The translations under genes were made by a program, and so were the position numbers. This document shows, piece after piece, positions 44,162-53,628 of a stretch of 64,000 nucleotides of DNA. Source of the stretch: Chitinophaga pinensis DSM 2588 (GTDB taxonomy: Bacteria > Bacteroidota > Bacteroidia > Chitinophagales > Chitinophagaceae); assembly GCF_000024005.1 (NCBI RefSeq), contig NC_013132.1, positions 8,612,001 to 8,676,000 of the forward strand, given 5' to 3'. The notes beneath the pieces are model-generated. The model ran no database searches and had not been told where the DNA came from. It worked only from the letters and a program-made list of their open reading frames with translations. Each line of letters opens with the position of its first letter. Positions within the stretch are counted from its first letter, which is position 1.

Positions 44162-44743
44162 TTACAGTCCTAGTGACGCTCCTACACGTAAAATCAGTCC
44201 ATTCTGATAGGGTGACCTGCTATCCTGCAATACATCATACAAAGCCATTATACTGAAAGAAGCCCGGTCGCCTAATGGCTGTGAATAACCTCCTCCCATG
44301 AGCAGGCTAGGCACGCCGTAACTGTCTTTTACAACCGTCTTCGGATCGGTGTCGTAAAAAGTGCTTTTCAGACTCACATAGTTATATTCCGGCTGTACAT
44401 GTACAAAGATGAAATCCAGCGGATAAACACGTCCCCATAAGCCACCGCCAAATATGCTGTATTGATTGCGCTGTCCGGTGTTACCATAGTAATCACGGAA
44501 ACGCTCAGATCCGTATTGTGCGTTAATTGCCAGACCGGCTGCAAATAACTGAGAAATACGGTAGCCGATCAGCGGCGATACATTAATATTGGTATAATCA
44601 CCGAATGACAGACCCAGAGAACCTCCAATAATCAAACGGGATGCGTCAAAATTCTTCTTACTTGCGGTGTCTGTTTTATAATACTGCGCCTGCGTCAGTT
44701 GAGCGGCTGATAACAGTAAAATACATAACAGTAAACGTTTCAT
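44162..44743 (-). CDS. Small outer-membrane beta-barrel protein
   Basis: The ATG at 44743 (MKRLLLCILLLSAAQLTQAQ) gives the signal peptide; an earlier in-frame start adds 11 residues of no use. The 193-residue product reads as an eight-strand barrel (LIIGGSLGLSFGDYTNINVS, ending LILRVGASLGL), of the OmpA/OmpW-like outer-membrane protein beta-barrel type. It lies downstream of the PorP/SprF gene on the same strand, but with a 185-base gap, so it may be transcribed separately. Function unknown. Confidence 0.75.
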   Translation of the reverse strand: MKRLLLCILLLSAAQLTQAQYYKTDTASKKNFDASRLIIGGSLGLSFGDYTNINVSPLIGYRISQLFAAGLAINAQYGSERFRDYYGNTGQRNQYSIFGGGLWGRVYPLDFIFVHVQPEYNYVSLKSTFYDTDPKTVVKDSYGVPSLLMGGGYSQPLGDRASFSIMALYDVLQDSRSPYQNGLILRVGASLGL

Positions 44744-44928
44744 AGTACTGCTCCTTTTAAATGGTTTTATCATCAATCAAAAAATCTTCCTGTTCTATAT
44801 ATTGTTCGAACCGAATTGCTGTTGATCAGCCGGAGTAACCACATATTATTGTGTCTCTTTCTCATTAACAGCTTTAGGGCCTTCTAAGTTCTCTGCAAAA
44901 TATTTCCTGCAAACGGTCCGGGGGCAGT

Positions 44929-45954
44929 CTATCTGAACGACGGACAAATAACCGATCTCCGGCCTCCGGAGAAGCTACGGTTGGGATAAAGTCCGGTGTA
45001 TACGATACCTATCTCATAAGCGCCACGGCGACCATTGAACTGGGCCAGGGAGGATGTGGTAGCGTCATAACTGAACATGATTTTCACGCTCTTTAACTCA
45101 TATCCTACCAGGAATACAGCCGCATCTTTCATACGATAATAGGCGCCGCCATATAGCTGGTTTTCTCCATCACCGGAAAGATTATAAGCCACGTTACCAC
45201 CAAATACCGTCTCTGTCGCACCCGCCTGTCTGCCATAATAAGCAGAAGGATTCAGGATCACCATATCACTCATTTTTATGCTGGCGTTCAGGAACCCTAT
45301 ATAACGACGGGGAATCTGGTTGTTACCCTCATAAAAGGATTCTCTTGGTGTATTTACATGTTGTGCAGAAAACCCGGCATTGATGTAAATATTGTCAGTA
45401 GGGAAATAAGCGTAGTTCATACCCACCTGCATATCAAAGTAGCCGATGCTGGTCTGACTGAAAGGTTCTGCGGTAGGTACCTGGGCATCAAAGAACTTAC
45501 CATTCCATTGATCACCGAATGTCAGCTTGGAAACGTCCACTCTCTTACTGGCCGATCCTACATTGAAACCAAGCGATAACAAACTGCTCTGTCCAAGCAA
45601 CTGGTGATAGGCAATGGAACCATATACTTTGGTGGAGGTCAGGTTGCCGCTACCGGCCACATCTCTCAATATCACACCTCCCACACCTAACCAGCCGTAT
45701 TCCAGTCTGTCGCGGAATAACTGAAAGTCGCCAAAGGCCGACATTGTTTTATAAGGCACCGGGATGCTGGACCACTGGTTACGGTAGTTCACACCAAGAC
45801 GGTAGTTTCCGTCCGGAATGAATCCCGTATTAGCAGGGTTGGTCGTAAGCGGAGAGTTGAAGTACTGCGAAAAGTGCAGATCCTGTGCATTACCCTCCAA
45901 TGCTGCGGCTAACAACATCAGACAACCGGCGATATGTTTTAAAATATGCTTCAT
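44929..45954 (-). CDS. PorP/SprF family type IX secretion outer-membrane protein
   Basis: The 341-residue barrel begins with a signal peptide (to GNAQ) then DLHFSQYFNSPLTTNPANTG and YRNQWSSIPVPYKT, the PorP/SprF signature, and ends ICPSFR. It starts four bases after the stop of the large PKD/propeller gene, so the pair is cotranscribed. It repeats the cargo-then-SprF order seen at 26243-32207. Confidence 0.94.
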   Translation of the reverse strand: MKHILKHIAGCLMLLAAALEGNAQDLHFSQYFNSPLTTNPANTGFIPDGNYRLGVNYRNQWSSIPVPYKTMSAFGDFQLFRDRLEYGWLGVGGVILRDVAGSGNLTSTKVYGSIAYHQLLGQSSLLSLGFNVGSASKRVDVSKLTFGDQWNGKFFDAQVPTAEPFSQTSIGYFDMQVGMNYAYFPTDNIYINAGFSAQHVNTPRESFYEGNNQIPRRYIGFLNASIKMSDMVILNPSAYYGRQAGATETVFGGNVAYNLSGDGENQLYGGAYYRMKDAAVFLVGYELKSVKIMFSYDATTSSLAQFNGRRGAYEIGIVYTGLYPNRSFSGGRRSVICPSFR

Positions 45955-45958
45955 ATCA

Positions 45959-48900
45959 TCATCTTAACAAGGTTACGCTTCCATTCTTAGTAGCTGAAGT
46001 ACCATCACTAAACTCTACGTTGATCACAAATGCATAGGCGTCCATAGGTTGAAGCGATCCCTTAAATGTTCCGTCCCATCCTATTAAAGCGTCATTTGTT
46101 TCAAATACCATTTGTCCCCAGCGGTTATAAATCTTCATATTGAACCTGGAGATACCAAATCCTCTTACCAGGAATACATCATTGACGCCATCTCTGTTTG
46201 GCGAGAATGCTGAAGGAATATCAAACAACGGTATTACGATAGCACTCACCTGCTTGTGGGCTGTATCCGAACAACCCGCGCTGTTTGTGGATATAAGATA
46301 TACATCATATACACCGGTCCTGTTGTATTGGTATACAGGATTTACTGCTGTTGAGCCATCACCATCCCCAAATTCCCAGAGGAACTTAACCGCGTCCGGA
46401 GAAGACTGGTTACTGAAAGTAGTTGGCGTATTCTCTGTCGGTGTAGTAGGTGAATAGGTGAAGTCTGCAGTCGGTGGTGCAAACACAGTGATCACCATTG
46501 AGGTATCATCTGTCCTGTTACAGGTATTGTTATCAACCGCCTGCATAGTAACTGTATAGACACCTGGCGTATTGTAAATGTGCACCGGATTTACATCTGT
46601 AGATGTACCTCCATCACCGAAATTCCAGCTGAATGTTTCACCACCACTTGTTGTATTCTGGAACTCGATCGTCGCCGGTACGCAGGTGCTGTCAGGTGCA
46701 ATGAAAGAAGCCCTCACATTCGCAGCCACACGCAATGGCACTGTATCTATTTCAGGTGCATTACAATAGTTGGTATCTACCAGTGTCAGCGTGGCGTTAT
46801 ACACACCTTCTGCCTGATAACGGTGCAGATATGGGAAGTCATTCGGACCTACTTTTACTGTCGGTGTACCATCCCCAAAGTTCAGGTCAAACGAAGTTGA
46901 AGTAAATGGTCTTGGCGGTGTAGGTGCTGTGAAATTAAATTGATAACTCAATGCTTCACATGGCGGCTGACGTACCGCTTCCATATCAAAAGTAGCTCTG
47001 TCGGTACGGATACGCAGATCCAGGAAAGCCGTATCACATCCGTTACAGCTGGCAGGATCACATTTGACTAATGTTACCCTGTAATTGCCGGCATTCTGAT
47101 AAGTATGACGGGTTGTATCGGCTGTACCTACTACCGGCGCAGAACCATCACCGAAATTCCAGGTCCATGTCTGTGCCGGTGTACCTGTTGTATCAATGAA
47201 TTCAATCGTAGCCGGTACGCAATAGTTGGTTCTTCTTTCCAGTGTTTTGATACCTGCTTTTACACCATCCAGATTAAAAGCGATTTTGAGTGCCCCAAGG
47301 TTACAGTTTGGCGGCGCACTGGTAGCATAAGCACCCGGGGTGGTCGGATAACGCGGTCTGAAACCAGACTCGGATGTAGGACACCATGCGCAGATACCCT
47401 GATAGATTACACCATTACGGTCGAAGCGGCTGGTACCGCCATCTACGTGTTCATAGGTACCGTTACCTCCAAAGTAGCTACCAAACAGGATATCGGTTGC
47501 ATCACGCTGTAATACGAAGAAGTAAAAATCCTGTGTATCTGTTGTACGCTGCAATGGATTTTTTAATGGCAGACCTCCTGTATTTGAGTTCGGATAATGC
47601 AGCTGTACATCGATACCGCCACCCCATCCGGACACATACACGTTTTCACAACGGTCCACCAGGAAGGCCACCGGAGAAATACTTGGTGTCGAAGCGGCCT
47701 TACCAAACGTCGTAGAGTATACGAAAGCAGAAAGGTTAGGTTGCAGCTTCGCTATGAATTGTCTTGAATCGTTGTTATAAAATGTTGTAGTCCCTGTTGG
47801 TTGAACGATCGGCCAGGTACCTTCTGTCGTACCCATCACATATACAAAACCACGGGAATCGAGCTGGATACCATATACCTGATCTGCTGCAACCGTATTT
47901 GCTCCGAGGTAAGTACTCTGTAACAATGTAGCGCCATCTGCACTGACATGCGCAATAAAACCATCACAGATACCACCCCTGTAAGTCCCATACAAAGGAT
48001 TACCTCTGATCGGGAAGTTGTTACTGGCGGTACCACCTGCCACATATATCGTATTGGTTCCGTTCAAGGCAAGTACGTAAGCAGCATCTTCTCTGCTACC
48101 ACCGATATAACTTGCCCATAAGAGGTTTGCACAGTTTGGATCTATTTTCAGCAACACACCATCCTGCACGCCACCAAAGGAGGACTGAAAAACCCCTGCT
48201 GTAACAGGGAATCTGTCAGAACGGGTACAGCTGGCCACATAAATATTTCCGGCATTATCTATCACCACTTCACTACGGGCATCATCGCCATAGTTACGCA
48301 GCAACACAGAAGCACCCAGTGTTCTGTCTTCCCGCATGTTCATACCATCATCTCCCGGACTGGCAACAATCATAGATCCGATAATACCCGTACCGGTTGC
48401 ATTCAGTTTTGTTACAGCAATATCCCATCCGCCACGTGTACCTACTAATGTCGGTTGTCCGCGGTTAGGTCCCGGATAGTTACCTGAATTAGTCCTGCCG
48501 GAAATCACGAGGTTACCTGCCGGATCTACGAACAGACTATGAGGCTGTTCTTTACCGCCACCACCGATATAAGTAGCATAAAGCAGATTACGTCCATTAG
48601 AGGAAAACTTACTGATACCAATATCAAATCCACCATTCGCGTAAGTGCTCTGCACAGCGCCCGGTGTAACCGGATACCCCACATTGAACACGATACCACC
48701 ACCATAGAAGTTACCCGCACCGTCATAAGTAGCGGTGAAACCCCAGTTGTCGGCAGTAGAACCGGATACTGTAGAGAAGATATAAGAAGGATCGATGATC
48801 AGGGGATAATTGTCATCATACTTACCGGATACTTTGAAACGCAGTTTCTGACCGTTCAGCACATAAGACACTTTTACGGATACACGCTGATTATCAATAT

Positions 48901-49651
48901 ACTGATAAGCAAACGGCATCTGTTCTGTAACAGTACCTACTGAAGTGGTAATGATCAGCTGTTCTTTTTTGATCTCCAGTTTGTCTGCACCGGTGTACTG
49001 CAGCTGTATCAGGGAAGGATCTGCTCCTGGCTGCACGATCAGATCATATTTCAATACGGAAGCTTCTGAATAAACCTGCATGTCAATACCGTGATATAAG
49101 CCTTTGTAGTTCACTAACTGATAAGACTTAATATTGGACTGCCATTTTGTAGGGTCATTTCCGATAAAGTAGTTGTAATATGTTTCTGACGCTTTTTCAG
49201 CAGATATTTCCGGGTTACCTGCGTTCAGAAATGTCACTTCATAAGCATGTCCACGTACTGTGGGAACCGGAACGTCAACGTTTTCTCCACCAGAGTTTTC
49301 AGTACTGCCGGCAGCAGCTGAAGTACGTGCGTTGTCATTCCGTGGACTCGGATCATGATGCCAGGTGGTATCGCCACCACCATGGGAATGTCCATGCATT
49401 TTTTCAGCGAGTGCGTAACGCTGCTGCTTGTCCTGCAACAAGAACGTAAAACCAGTGCGCTTCAGGAAAGCAGCGCCTCCGCCCATATCAGTCTTATAAA
49501 GGAAATCACCATTCCACTGTCCTTTATTTTCTGTGAACTGAAGCGGTTTATTATCGTAAAATTCCTGTACCTGCGCCTGTGCACTAGCCGTCACGCCTGA
49601 AAACAGCGAAAAAAGGAAAGCTAAGCAGCCTATAGGGAAAGTAAAATTCAA
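45959..49651 (-). CDS. Secreted beta-propeller/PKD surface protein with type B (gliding) secretion tail
   Basis: The start is a TTG at 49651; no in-frame ATG precedes the signal peptide (MNFTFPIGCLAFLFSLFSG) and an upstream stop closes the frame. The 1230-residue protein has an N-terminal DUF7948-like domain (FTENKGQWNGDFLYK), SBBP-like propeller repeats (about 290-800: YIGG, LLYATYIGGGGKE, DNAGNIYVAS), four PKD modules (about 830-1135) and a CHU_C tail (IPSAFSPNRDGVNDVFLV, ending SVTLLR). A type IX-secreted adhesin or gliding protein is likely. PorP/SprF follows directly. Confidence 0.92.
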   Translation of the reverse strand: MNFTFPIGCLAFLFSLFSGVTASAQAQVQEFYDNKPLQFTENKGQWNGDFLYKTDMGGGAAFLKRTGFTFLLQDKQQRYALAEKMHGHSHGGGDTTWHHDPSPRNDNARTSAAAGSTENSGGENVDVPVPTVRGHAYEVTFLNAGNPEISAEKASETYYNYFIGNDPTKWQSNIKSYQLVNYKGLYHGIDMQVYSEASVLKYDLIVQPGADPSLIQLQYTGADKLEIKKEQLIITTSVGTVTEQMPFAYQYIDNQRVSVKVSYVLNGQKLRFKVSGKYDDNYPLIIDPSYIFSTVSGSTADNWGFTATYDGAGNFYGGGIVFNVGYPVTPGAVQSTYANGGFDIGISKFSSNGRNLLYATYIGGGGKEQPHSLFVDPAGNLVISGRTNSGNYPGPNRGQPTLVGTRGGWDIAVTKLNATGTGIIGSMIVASPGDDGMNMREDRTLGASVLLRNYGDDARSEVVIDNAGNIYVASCTRSDRFPVTAGVFQSSFGGVQDGVLLKIDPNCANLLWASYIGGSREDAAYVLALNGTNTIYVAGGTASNNFPIRGNPLYGTYRGGICDGFIAHVSADGATLLQSTYLGANTVAADQVYGIQLDSRGFVYVMGTTEGTWPIVQPTGTTTFYNNDSRQFIAKLQPNLSAFVYSTTFGKAASTPSISPVAFLVDRCENVYVSGWGGGIDVQLHYPNSNTGGLPLKNPLQRTTDTQDFYFFVLQRDATDILFGSYFGGNGTYEHVDGGTSRFDRNGVIYQGICAWCPTSESGFRPRYPTTPGAYATSAPPNCNLGALKIAFNLDGVKAGIKTLERRTNYCVPATIEFIDTTGTPAQTWTWNFGDGSAPVVGTADTTRHTYQNAGNYRVTLVKCDPASCNGCDTAFLDLRIRTDRATFDMEAVRQPPCEALSYQFNFTAPTPPRPFTSTSFDLNFGDGTPTVKVGPNDFPYLHRYQAEGVYNATLTLVDTNYCNAPEIDTVPLRVAANVRASFIAPDSTCVPATIEFQNTTSGGETFSWNFGDGGTSTDVNPVHIYNTPGVYTVTMQAVDNNTCNRTDDTSMVITVFAPPTADFTYSPTTPTENTPTTFSNQSSPDAVKFLWEFGDGDGSTAVNPVYQYNRTGVYDVYLISTNSAGCSDTAHKQVSAIVIPLFDIPSAFSPNRDGVNDVFLVRGFGISRFNMKIYNRWGQMVFETNDALIGWDGTFKGSLQPMDAYAFVINVEFSDGTSATKNGSVTLLR

Positions 49652-49755
49652 CGGAGTAGATTTAAAATGTTTATTCCTAGTTCTTTATCACTATTATAAT
49701 ACGTAATAACGCAGACGACGGTACATTTGTTACCGCAATAACAGCGCCAATTCAC

Positions 49756-49788
49756 TTTGCAATGCAGTTTTGCAGTTCATCTTTGCAG
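49756..49788 (-). promoter_or_regulatory. Cluster of CTGCAAA repeats upstream of the propeller/PKD gene
   Basis: The minus strand carries CTGCAAA twice, 13 bases apart, and a third TGCAAA. They lie about 105-137 bases before the TTG start. They could be an operator; no promoter box is clear. The rest of 49652-49902 holds no gene. Confidence 0.3.
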
Positions 49789-49902
49789 TATCATCCCCAA
49801 AAACACCGGCATTAATATAGATGGCGGAAACGTGCCGGAGTTTAATAGAAGTCTATATACTAATTAACCGGGGCGCATTTGAATAATAAACGTAAAAGTG
49901 GC

Positions 49903-52014
49903 TCAGGAAATTTTACTCCACTGAGATTTTCCTTGCTGTGCGGCAAGAAACTGCTGTAAAGATTGATTCTCAGGCATTGACAGGTCCGGGTCCTCCTGCA
50001 ATAATTTCTCTGCGCTGGCACGGGCAGCTTCCAGAATGGGGCGGTCTTCCACTATATCGGCCAGTTTCAGGTCAATCAGACCACTCTGGCGGGTACCTTC
50101 AATGTCTCCGGGGCCTCTCAGTTCCATATCTTTTTCAGATATCACAAAACCGTCGTTTGTCTGCACCATCACCTGTATCCGCTCTTTTGAGTCAGCGCCG
50201 ACCTTATTGCCGGTCATCAGGATACAAAATGACTGCTCTGCTCCCCTGCCCACACGTCCGCGTAACTGGTGTAACTGTGACAGTCCGAAGCGTTCGGTAC
50301 TTTCGATCACCATTACCGAGGCATTCGGCACATTCACGCCCACCTCGATCACGGTGGTCGCGACCATGATCTGTGTATCTCCTTTTACGAACCGCTGCAT
50401 ATTGGTTTCCTTCATATCCACGGGCTGTCTGCCGTGTACCATGCTGATATAGTATTGAGGTTCAGGGAAAAAGGCTTTCACCTCTTCGTACCCTTTCATC
50501 AGGTTCTCATAATCAAGCGTCTCAGAATCTTCAATCAACGGATACACGATATATGCCTGTCGTCCTTTACGTATTTCTTCTTTTATAAAATCCATCACCT
50601 GCGGCCGTTGAAATTCCGTCCGATGCACAGTGGTGATCGGTTTACGGCCGGGCGGCAGTTCATCGATGACAGAGACATCCAGATCTCCGTACACGGTCAT
50701 CGCCAGTGTACGGGGAATAGGGGTTGCTGTCATGACAAGGATATGGGGGGGCATTGTGTTTTTTTGCCACAGCCGGGCGCGCTGCGCCACGCCAAAACGA
50801 TGTTGCTCGTCTACGATGGCCATTCCCAGGTTTTTGAATACTACCTGGGGCTCCAGCAGGGCATGTGTGCCGATCAGGATGTGAATTTCCCCTTCCTCTA
50901 CTGCCTTCAGGATCTGTTTACGGGCTTTACCTTTCACGTTGCCGGTTAACAGGGCTACTTTGACCGGCATCTGCTCCAGCAGTTCGGAAATACTTTTATA
51001 GTGCTGCTGTGACAAGATCTCGGTAGGAGCCATCAGGCAGGCCTGAAACCCATTATCGACTGCAAGCAGCATGGTCAGCAGAGCTACCATGGTTTTCCCA
51101 CTACCCACATCACCCTGTATCAGCCGGTTCATCTGGCGGCCGGTAGCGGTATCCTGACGGATTTCCTTCAGTACCCTTTTCTGGGCGCCGGTCAGCGTGA
51201 ATGGCAGGTGTTCATTATAGAAGGTATTAAAAGCATCCCCCACGGTATTAAACACGAAACCACGGGAGGATTGCTGTCGTCTGATCTTCAGCCGGCAGAT
51301 CCTGATCTGCGCAATAAACAACTCTTCAAATTTCAGTCTCCGGCGAGCCAGATTGGCATCATCTTCATTGACTGGCAGATGGATCTTAAAATGTGCTTTT
51401 GCTCTGTCCATCAACCTGTATTGCTGCAGGATGGAAGTGGGAATATTTTCAGGGATCTCTCCCGGGGATAACTGTTCGAGCAGGTTCTTGGTAAGCTTAC
51501 CGATCGCTTTTGCGGTCAATCCGCGGGCTTTCAGCTTTTCTGTTGTGTAATACACGGGTTCCAGGAATTGTTTTCCGGTCGCCGTTTCTTCTGTCACCAG
51601 GTCCATTTCGGGGTGAGACATCTGGAGATAACCATTGAAAACGGCGATCTTGCCGAATACGAGGTAAGCCACATTTGTCTGCAGGGATTTCTCTACCCAT
51701 TGCCAGCCCTGGAACCAGACCAGGGAGATCTCCCCGGTTTCATCCCGCAGTGTAGCTACCAGTCTTTTTGCCCGTTTATCACCAATCACTTCCATCCGGG
51801 TGATTTTTCCGCGGATCTGCACATAATCCATCTGCATATGCAGACTGATAATCTTTTCCACGTTGGTACGGTCCACATATCTGAATGGGAAATAATACAA
51901 CAGGTCTCTGAAAGTATGTACACCGATCTCTTTGCGCAGCAATTCGCCCCGCTGCGGTCCGACTCCTTTCAGGTATTCTATCGGGTTGGATAATATGGCG
52001 TTCCTAAAGTCCAT
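49903..52014 (-). CDS. recG: ATP-dependent DNA helicase RecG
   Basis: Branch-migration helicase that remodels stalled replication forks. The 703-residue product has the N-terminal wedge/OB domain (YVQIRGKITRMEVIGDKRAK), motif I GDVGSGKT, LMAPTEILSQQHY, DEQHRFG (DExH box), VMTATPIPRTL and the C-terminal motif VI LHQLRGRVGRG, with the TRG-like end IEGTRQSGLIDLKLADI. Length is normal. The gene is preceded by the gltA terminator whose T-tract carries its promoter box. Confidence 0.97.
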   Translation of the reverse strand: MDFRNAILSNPIEYLKGVGPQRGELLRKEIGVHTFRDLLYYFPFRYVDRTNVEKIISLHMQMDYVQIRGKITRMEVIGDKRAKRLVATLRDETGEISLVWFQGWQWVEKSLQTNVAYLVFGKIAVFNGYLQMSHPEMDLVTEETATGKQFLEPVYYTTEKLKARGLTAKAIGKLTKNLLEQLSPGEIPENIPTSILQQYRLMDRAKAHFKIHLPVNEDDANLARRRLKFEELFIAQIRICRLKIRRQQSSRGFVFNTVGDAFNTFYNEHLPFTLTGAQKRVLKEIRQDTATGRQMNRLIQGDVGSGKTMVALLTMLLAVDNGFQACLMAPTEILSQQHYKSISELLEQMPVKVALLTGNVKGKARKQILKAVEEGEIHILIGTHALLEPQVVFKNLGMAIVDEQHRFGVAQRARLWQKNTMPPHILVMTATPIPRTLAMTVYGDLDVSVIDELPPGRKPITTVHRTEFQRPQVMDFIKEEIRKGRQAYIVYPLIEDSETLDYENLMKGYEEVKAFFPEPQYYISMVHGRQPVDMKETNMQRFVKGDTQIMVATTVIEVGVNVPNASVMVIESTERFGLSQLHQLRGRVGRGAEQSFCILMTGNKVGADSKERIQVMVQTNDGFVISEKDMELRGPGDIEGTRQSGLIDLKLADIVEDRPILEAARASAEKLLQEDPDLSMPENQSLQQFLAAQQGKSQWSKIS

Positions 52015-52051
52015 TGTCTACGATCCACAAACTGTTTCTCTAAGCAGGGTA

Positions 52052-52059
52052 CAAAAATA
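52052..52059 (-). promoter_or_regulatory. -7 promoter box of recG
   Basis: Minus-strand TATTTTTG lies 37 bases before the recG ATG and immediately after the gltA terminator stem, where it doubles as part of the T-tract. Confidence 0.45.
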
Positions 52060-52089
52060 AAAGGTAAATAGCATATGCTATTTACCTTT
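52060..52089 (-). terminator. gltA terminator, perfect 30-bp palindrome
   Basis: The 30 bases centred on GCATATGC are exactly self-inverse. On the minus strand TTATTTTTG follows. It lies 24 bases past the gltA stop. Confidence 0.85.
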
Positions 52090-52113
52090 CAGCAATTTAT
52101 TGGTAAATGTCGC

Positions 52114-53433
52114 TTATTCAGCTTCTACTTTACCGGCAACGAACTGTTTCATCCATTCGGTTGTAACAGATTTCGGTCTTTCCAGAGAGAATCCGAGGGC
52201 ACGGTCCCAACACAGGGAAGCCAGTACACCCAGTGCACGTGATACACCGAATAATACGGTATAGAATTCATATTCTACCAGACCATAGTGAACGAGCAAT
52301 GCACCGGAATGTGCATCTACGTTAGGCCATGGGTTTTTCACCTTACCCAGACTTTCTAAGATCGGTGGTACGGTTTCATAAACCAGCCATACGATTTTCA
52401 CCAGTTCATCGTCTGCGAGATGTTTCTTCGCAAACTCCATCTGAGCAGTGAAACGAGGGTCTGTTTTACGCAGTACAGCGTGACCGTAACCTGGCACTAC
52501 TTTACCTTCAGACAGGGTCTTACGAACGTAATCTTCTATCTGCTGTTTGGTTGGAGAACCACCACCCAGTTCTTCGCGCATTTCCAGGATCCACTTGATT
52601 ACTTCCTGGTTAGCCAGACCGTGTAACGGACCAGCCAGACCGTTCATACCAGCTGCAAATGACAGGTAAGCATCACTCAGTGCAGAACCTACCAGGTGAG
52701 TAGTATGCGCACTTACATTACCACCTTCGTGGTCGGCATGGATAGTCATATAAAGACGCATCAGTTCTTTGAACCCTTCGTCTTCATAACCCAGCATGTG
52801 AGCGAAGTTACCAGCCCAGTCCAGCAGACCGTTTGGCTGAATATGCACGTTATTTTTGTATTTGCGGCGATAGATATAAGCGGCTATACGTGGCAGACGT
52901 GCAATGAGATCCATTGAATCGTCGTACATATAGCTCCAGTAGTCTTTTTTGTTCATCCCTTCCGCGTAAGCTTTTGCGAAAGTAGATTCAGTCTGTAATG
53001 CCATTACACCTACCGTGAACATTGTCATCGGGTGAGCGCTCACCGGCAGTGCATCGATTGCGGCAAATACGTGGTTAGGTACATGAGAGCGACGTGCCCA
53101 CTGGTTAGACAGGTGTTGCACATCTGCCTCTTCAGGCAGCTCTCCTATCAACATCAGGTAAAATAATCCTTCCGGTAAGGGCTCAGCGCCACCTTTTACT
53201 TTTGGCATTTTCTCCCGCAGTTCAGGGATTGAATATCCGCGGAAACGGATTCCTTCATTTGCGTCCAGTAATGATGTTTCTGTCACCAGACCAGTGATGC
53301 CGCGCATCCCCTGGTAAACCTGTGCCAGTGTAACATCCTCTATCTTCATATCGCCATGGTTCTTCACGAGGTCCTTTACTTCCGCATTGAGCTCATCGGC
53401 CTTTACCTTGAATTTTTCTTTTATATACCCCAT
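52114..53433 (-). CDS. gltA: Citrate synthase (eukaryote-like type)
   Basis: Condenses oxaloacetate and acetyl-CoA, the entry of the TCA cycle. The frame's first start is a TTG; the ATG at 53433 (MGYIKEKFKVKADELNAEVK) fits the promoter. The 439-residue product has HADHEGGNVSAHTTHLVGSA (catalytic His), NGLAGPLHGLANQEV, and GYGHAVLRKTDPRF, wordings closer to the mitochondrial-type enzyme than to E. coli GltA. It has its own promoter and terminator. Confidence 0.96.
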   Translation of the reverse strand: MGYIKEKFKVKADELNAEVKDLVKNHGDMKIEDVTLAQVYQGMRGITGLVTETSLLDANEGIRFRGYSIPELREKMPKVKGGAEPLPEGLFYLMLIGELPEEADVQHLSNQWARRSHVPNHVFAAIDALPVSAHPMTMFTVGVMALQTESTFAKAYAEGMNKKDYWSYMYDDSMDLIARLPRIAAYIYRRKYKNNVHIQPNGLLDWAGNFAHMLGYEDEGFKELMRLYMTIHADHEGGNVSAHTTHLVGSALSDAYLSFAAGMNGLAGPLHGLANQEVIKWILEMREELGGGSPTKQQIEDYVRKTLSEGKVVPGYGHAVLRKTDPRFTAQMEFAKKHLADDELVKIVWLVYETVPPILESLGKVKNPWPNVDAHSGALLVHYGLVEYEFYTVLFGVSRALGVLASLCWDRALGFSLERPKSVTTEWMKQFVAGKVEAE

Positions 53434-53478
53434 TTTAAACTGTTGATTAGGTAATGTAACAAAAATCGGATCAAGTGT

Positions 53479-53486
53479 CAAAAGTA
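53479..53486 (-). promoter_or_regulatory. -7 promoter box of gltA
   Basis: Minus-strand TACTTTTG is a perfect match 45 bases before the gltA ATG. It overlaps the upstream TTG that would otherwise be read as a start, arguing against the longer frame. Confidence 0.55.
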
Positions 53487-53628
53487 ATGATTTGTTGAAA
53501 ACTTAGCTGCTTACAATCATAGTTTTACAGGTAGCAATAAACTTCATAACTTTCAAACAACTGATTACCAATATACAAATAAGTGAATATTAATAATTAC
53601 ACAATAAATTAAAGAAATGTGAAATTTT

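Noticed and set aside
44770..44830. GGTTCGAAC on the minus strand, the T-loop consensus of a tRNA
   Set aside because: No acceptor stem, D arm or anticodon stem can be formed on either side; chance match.
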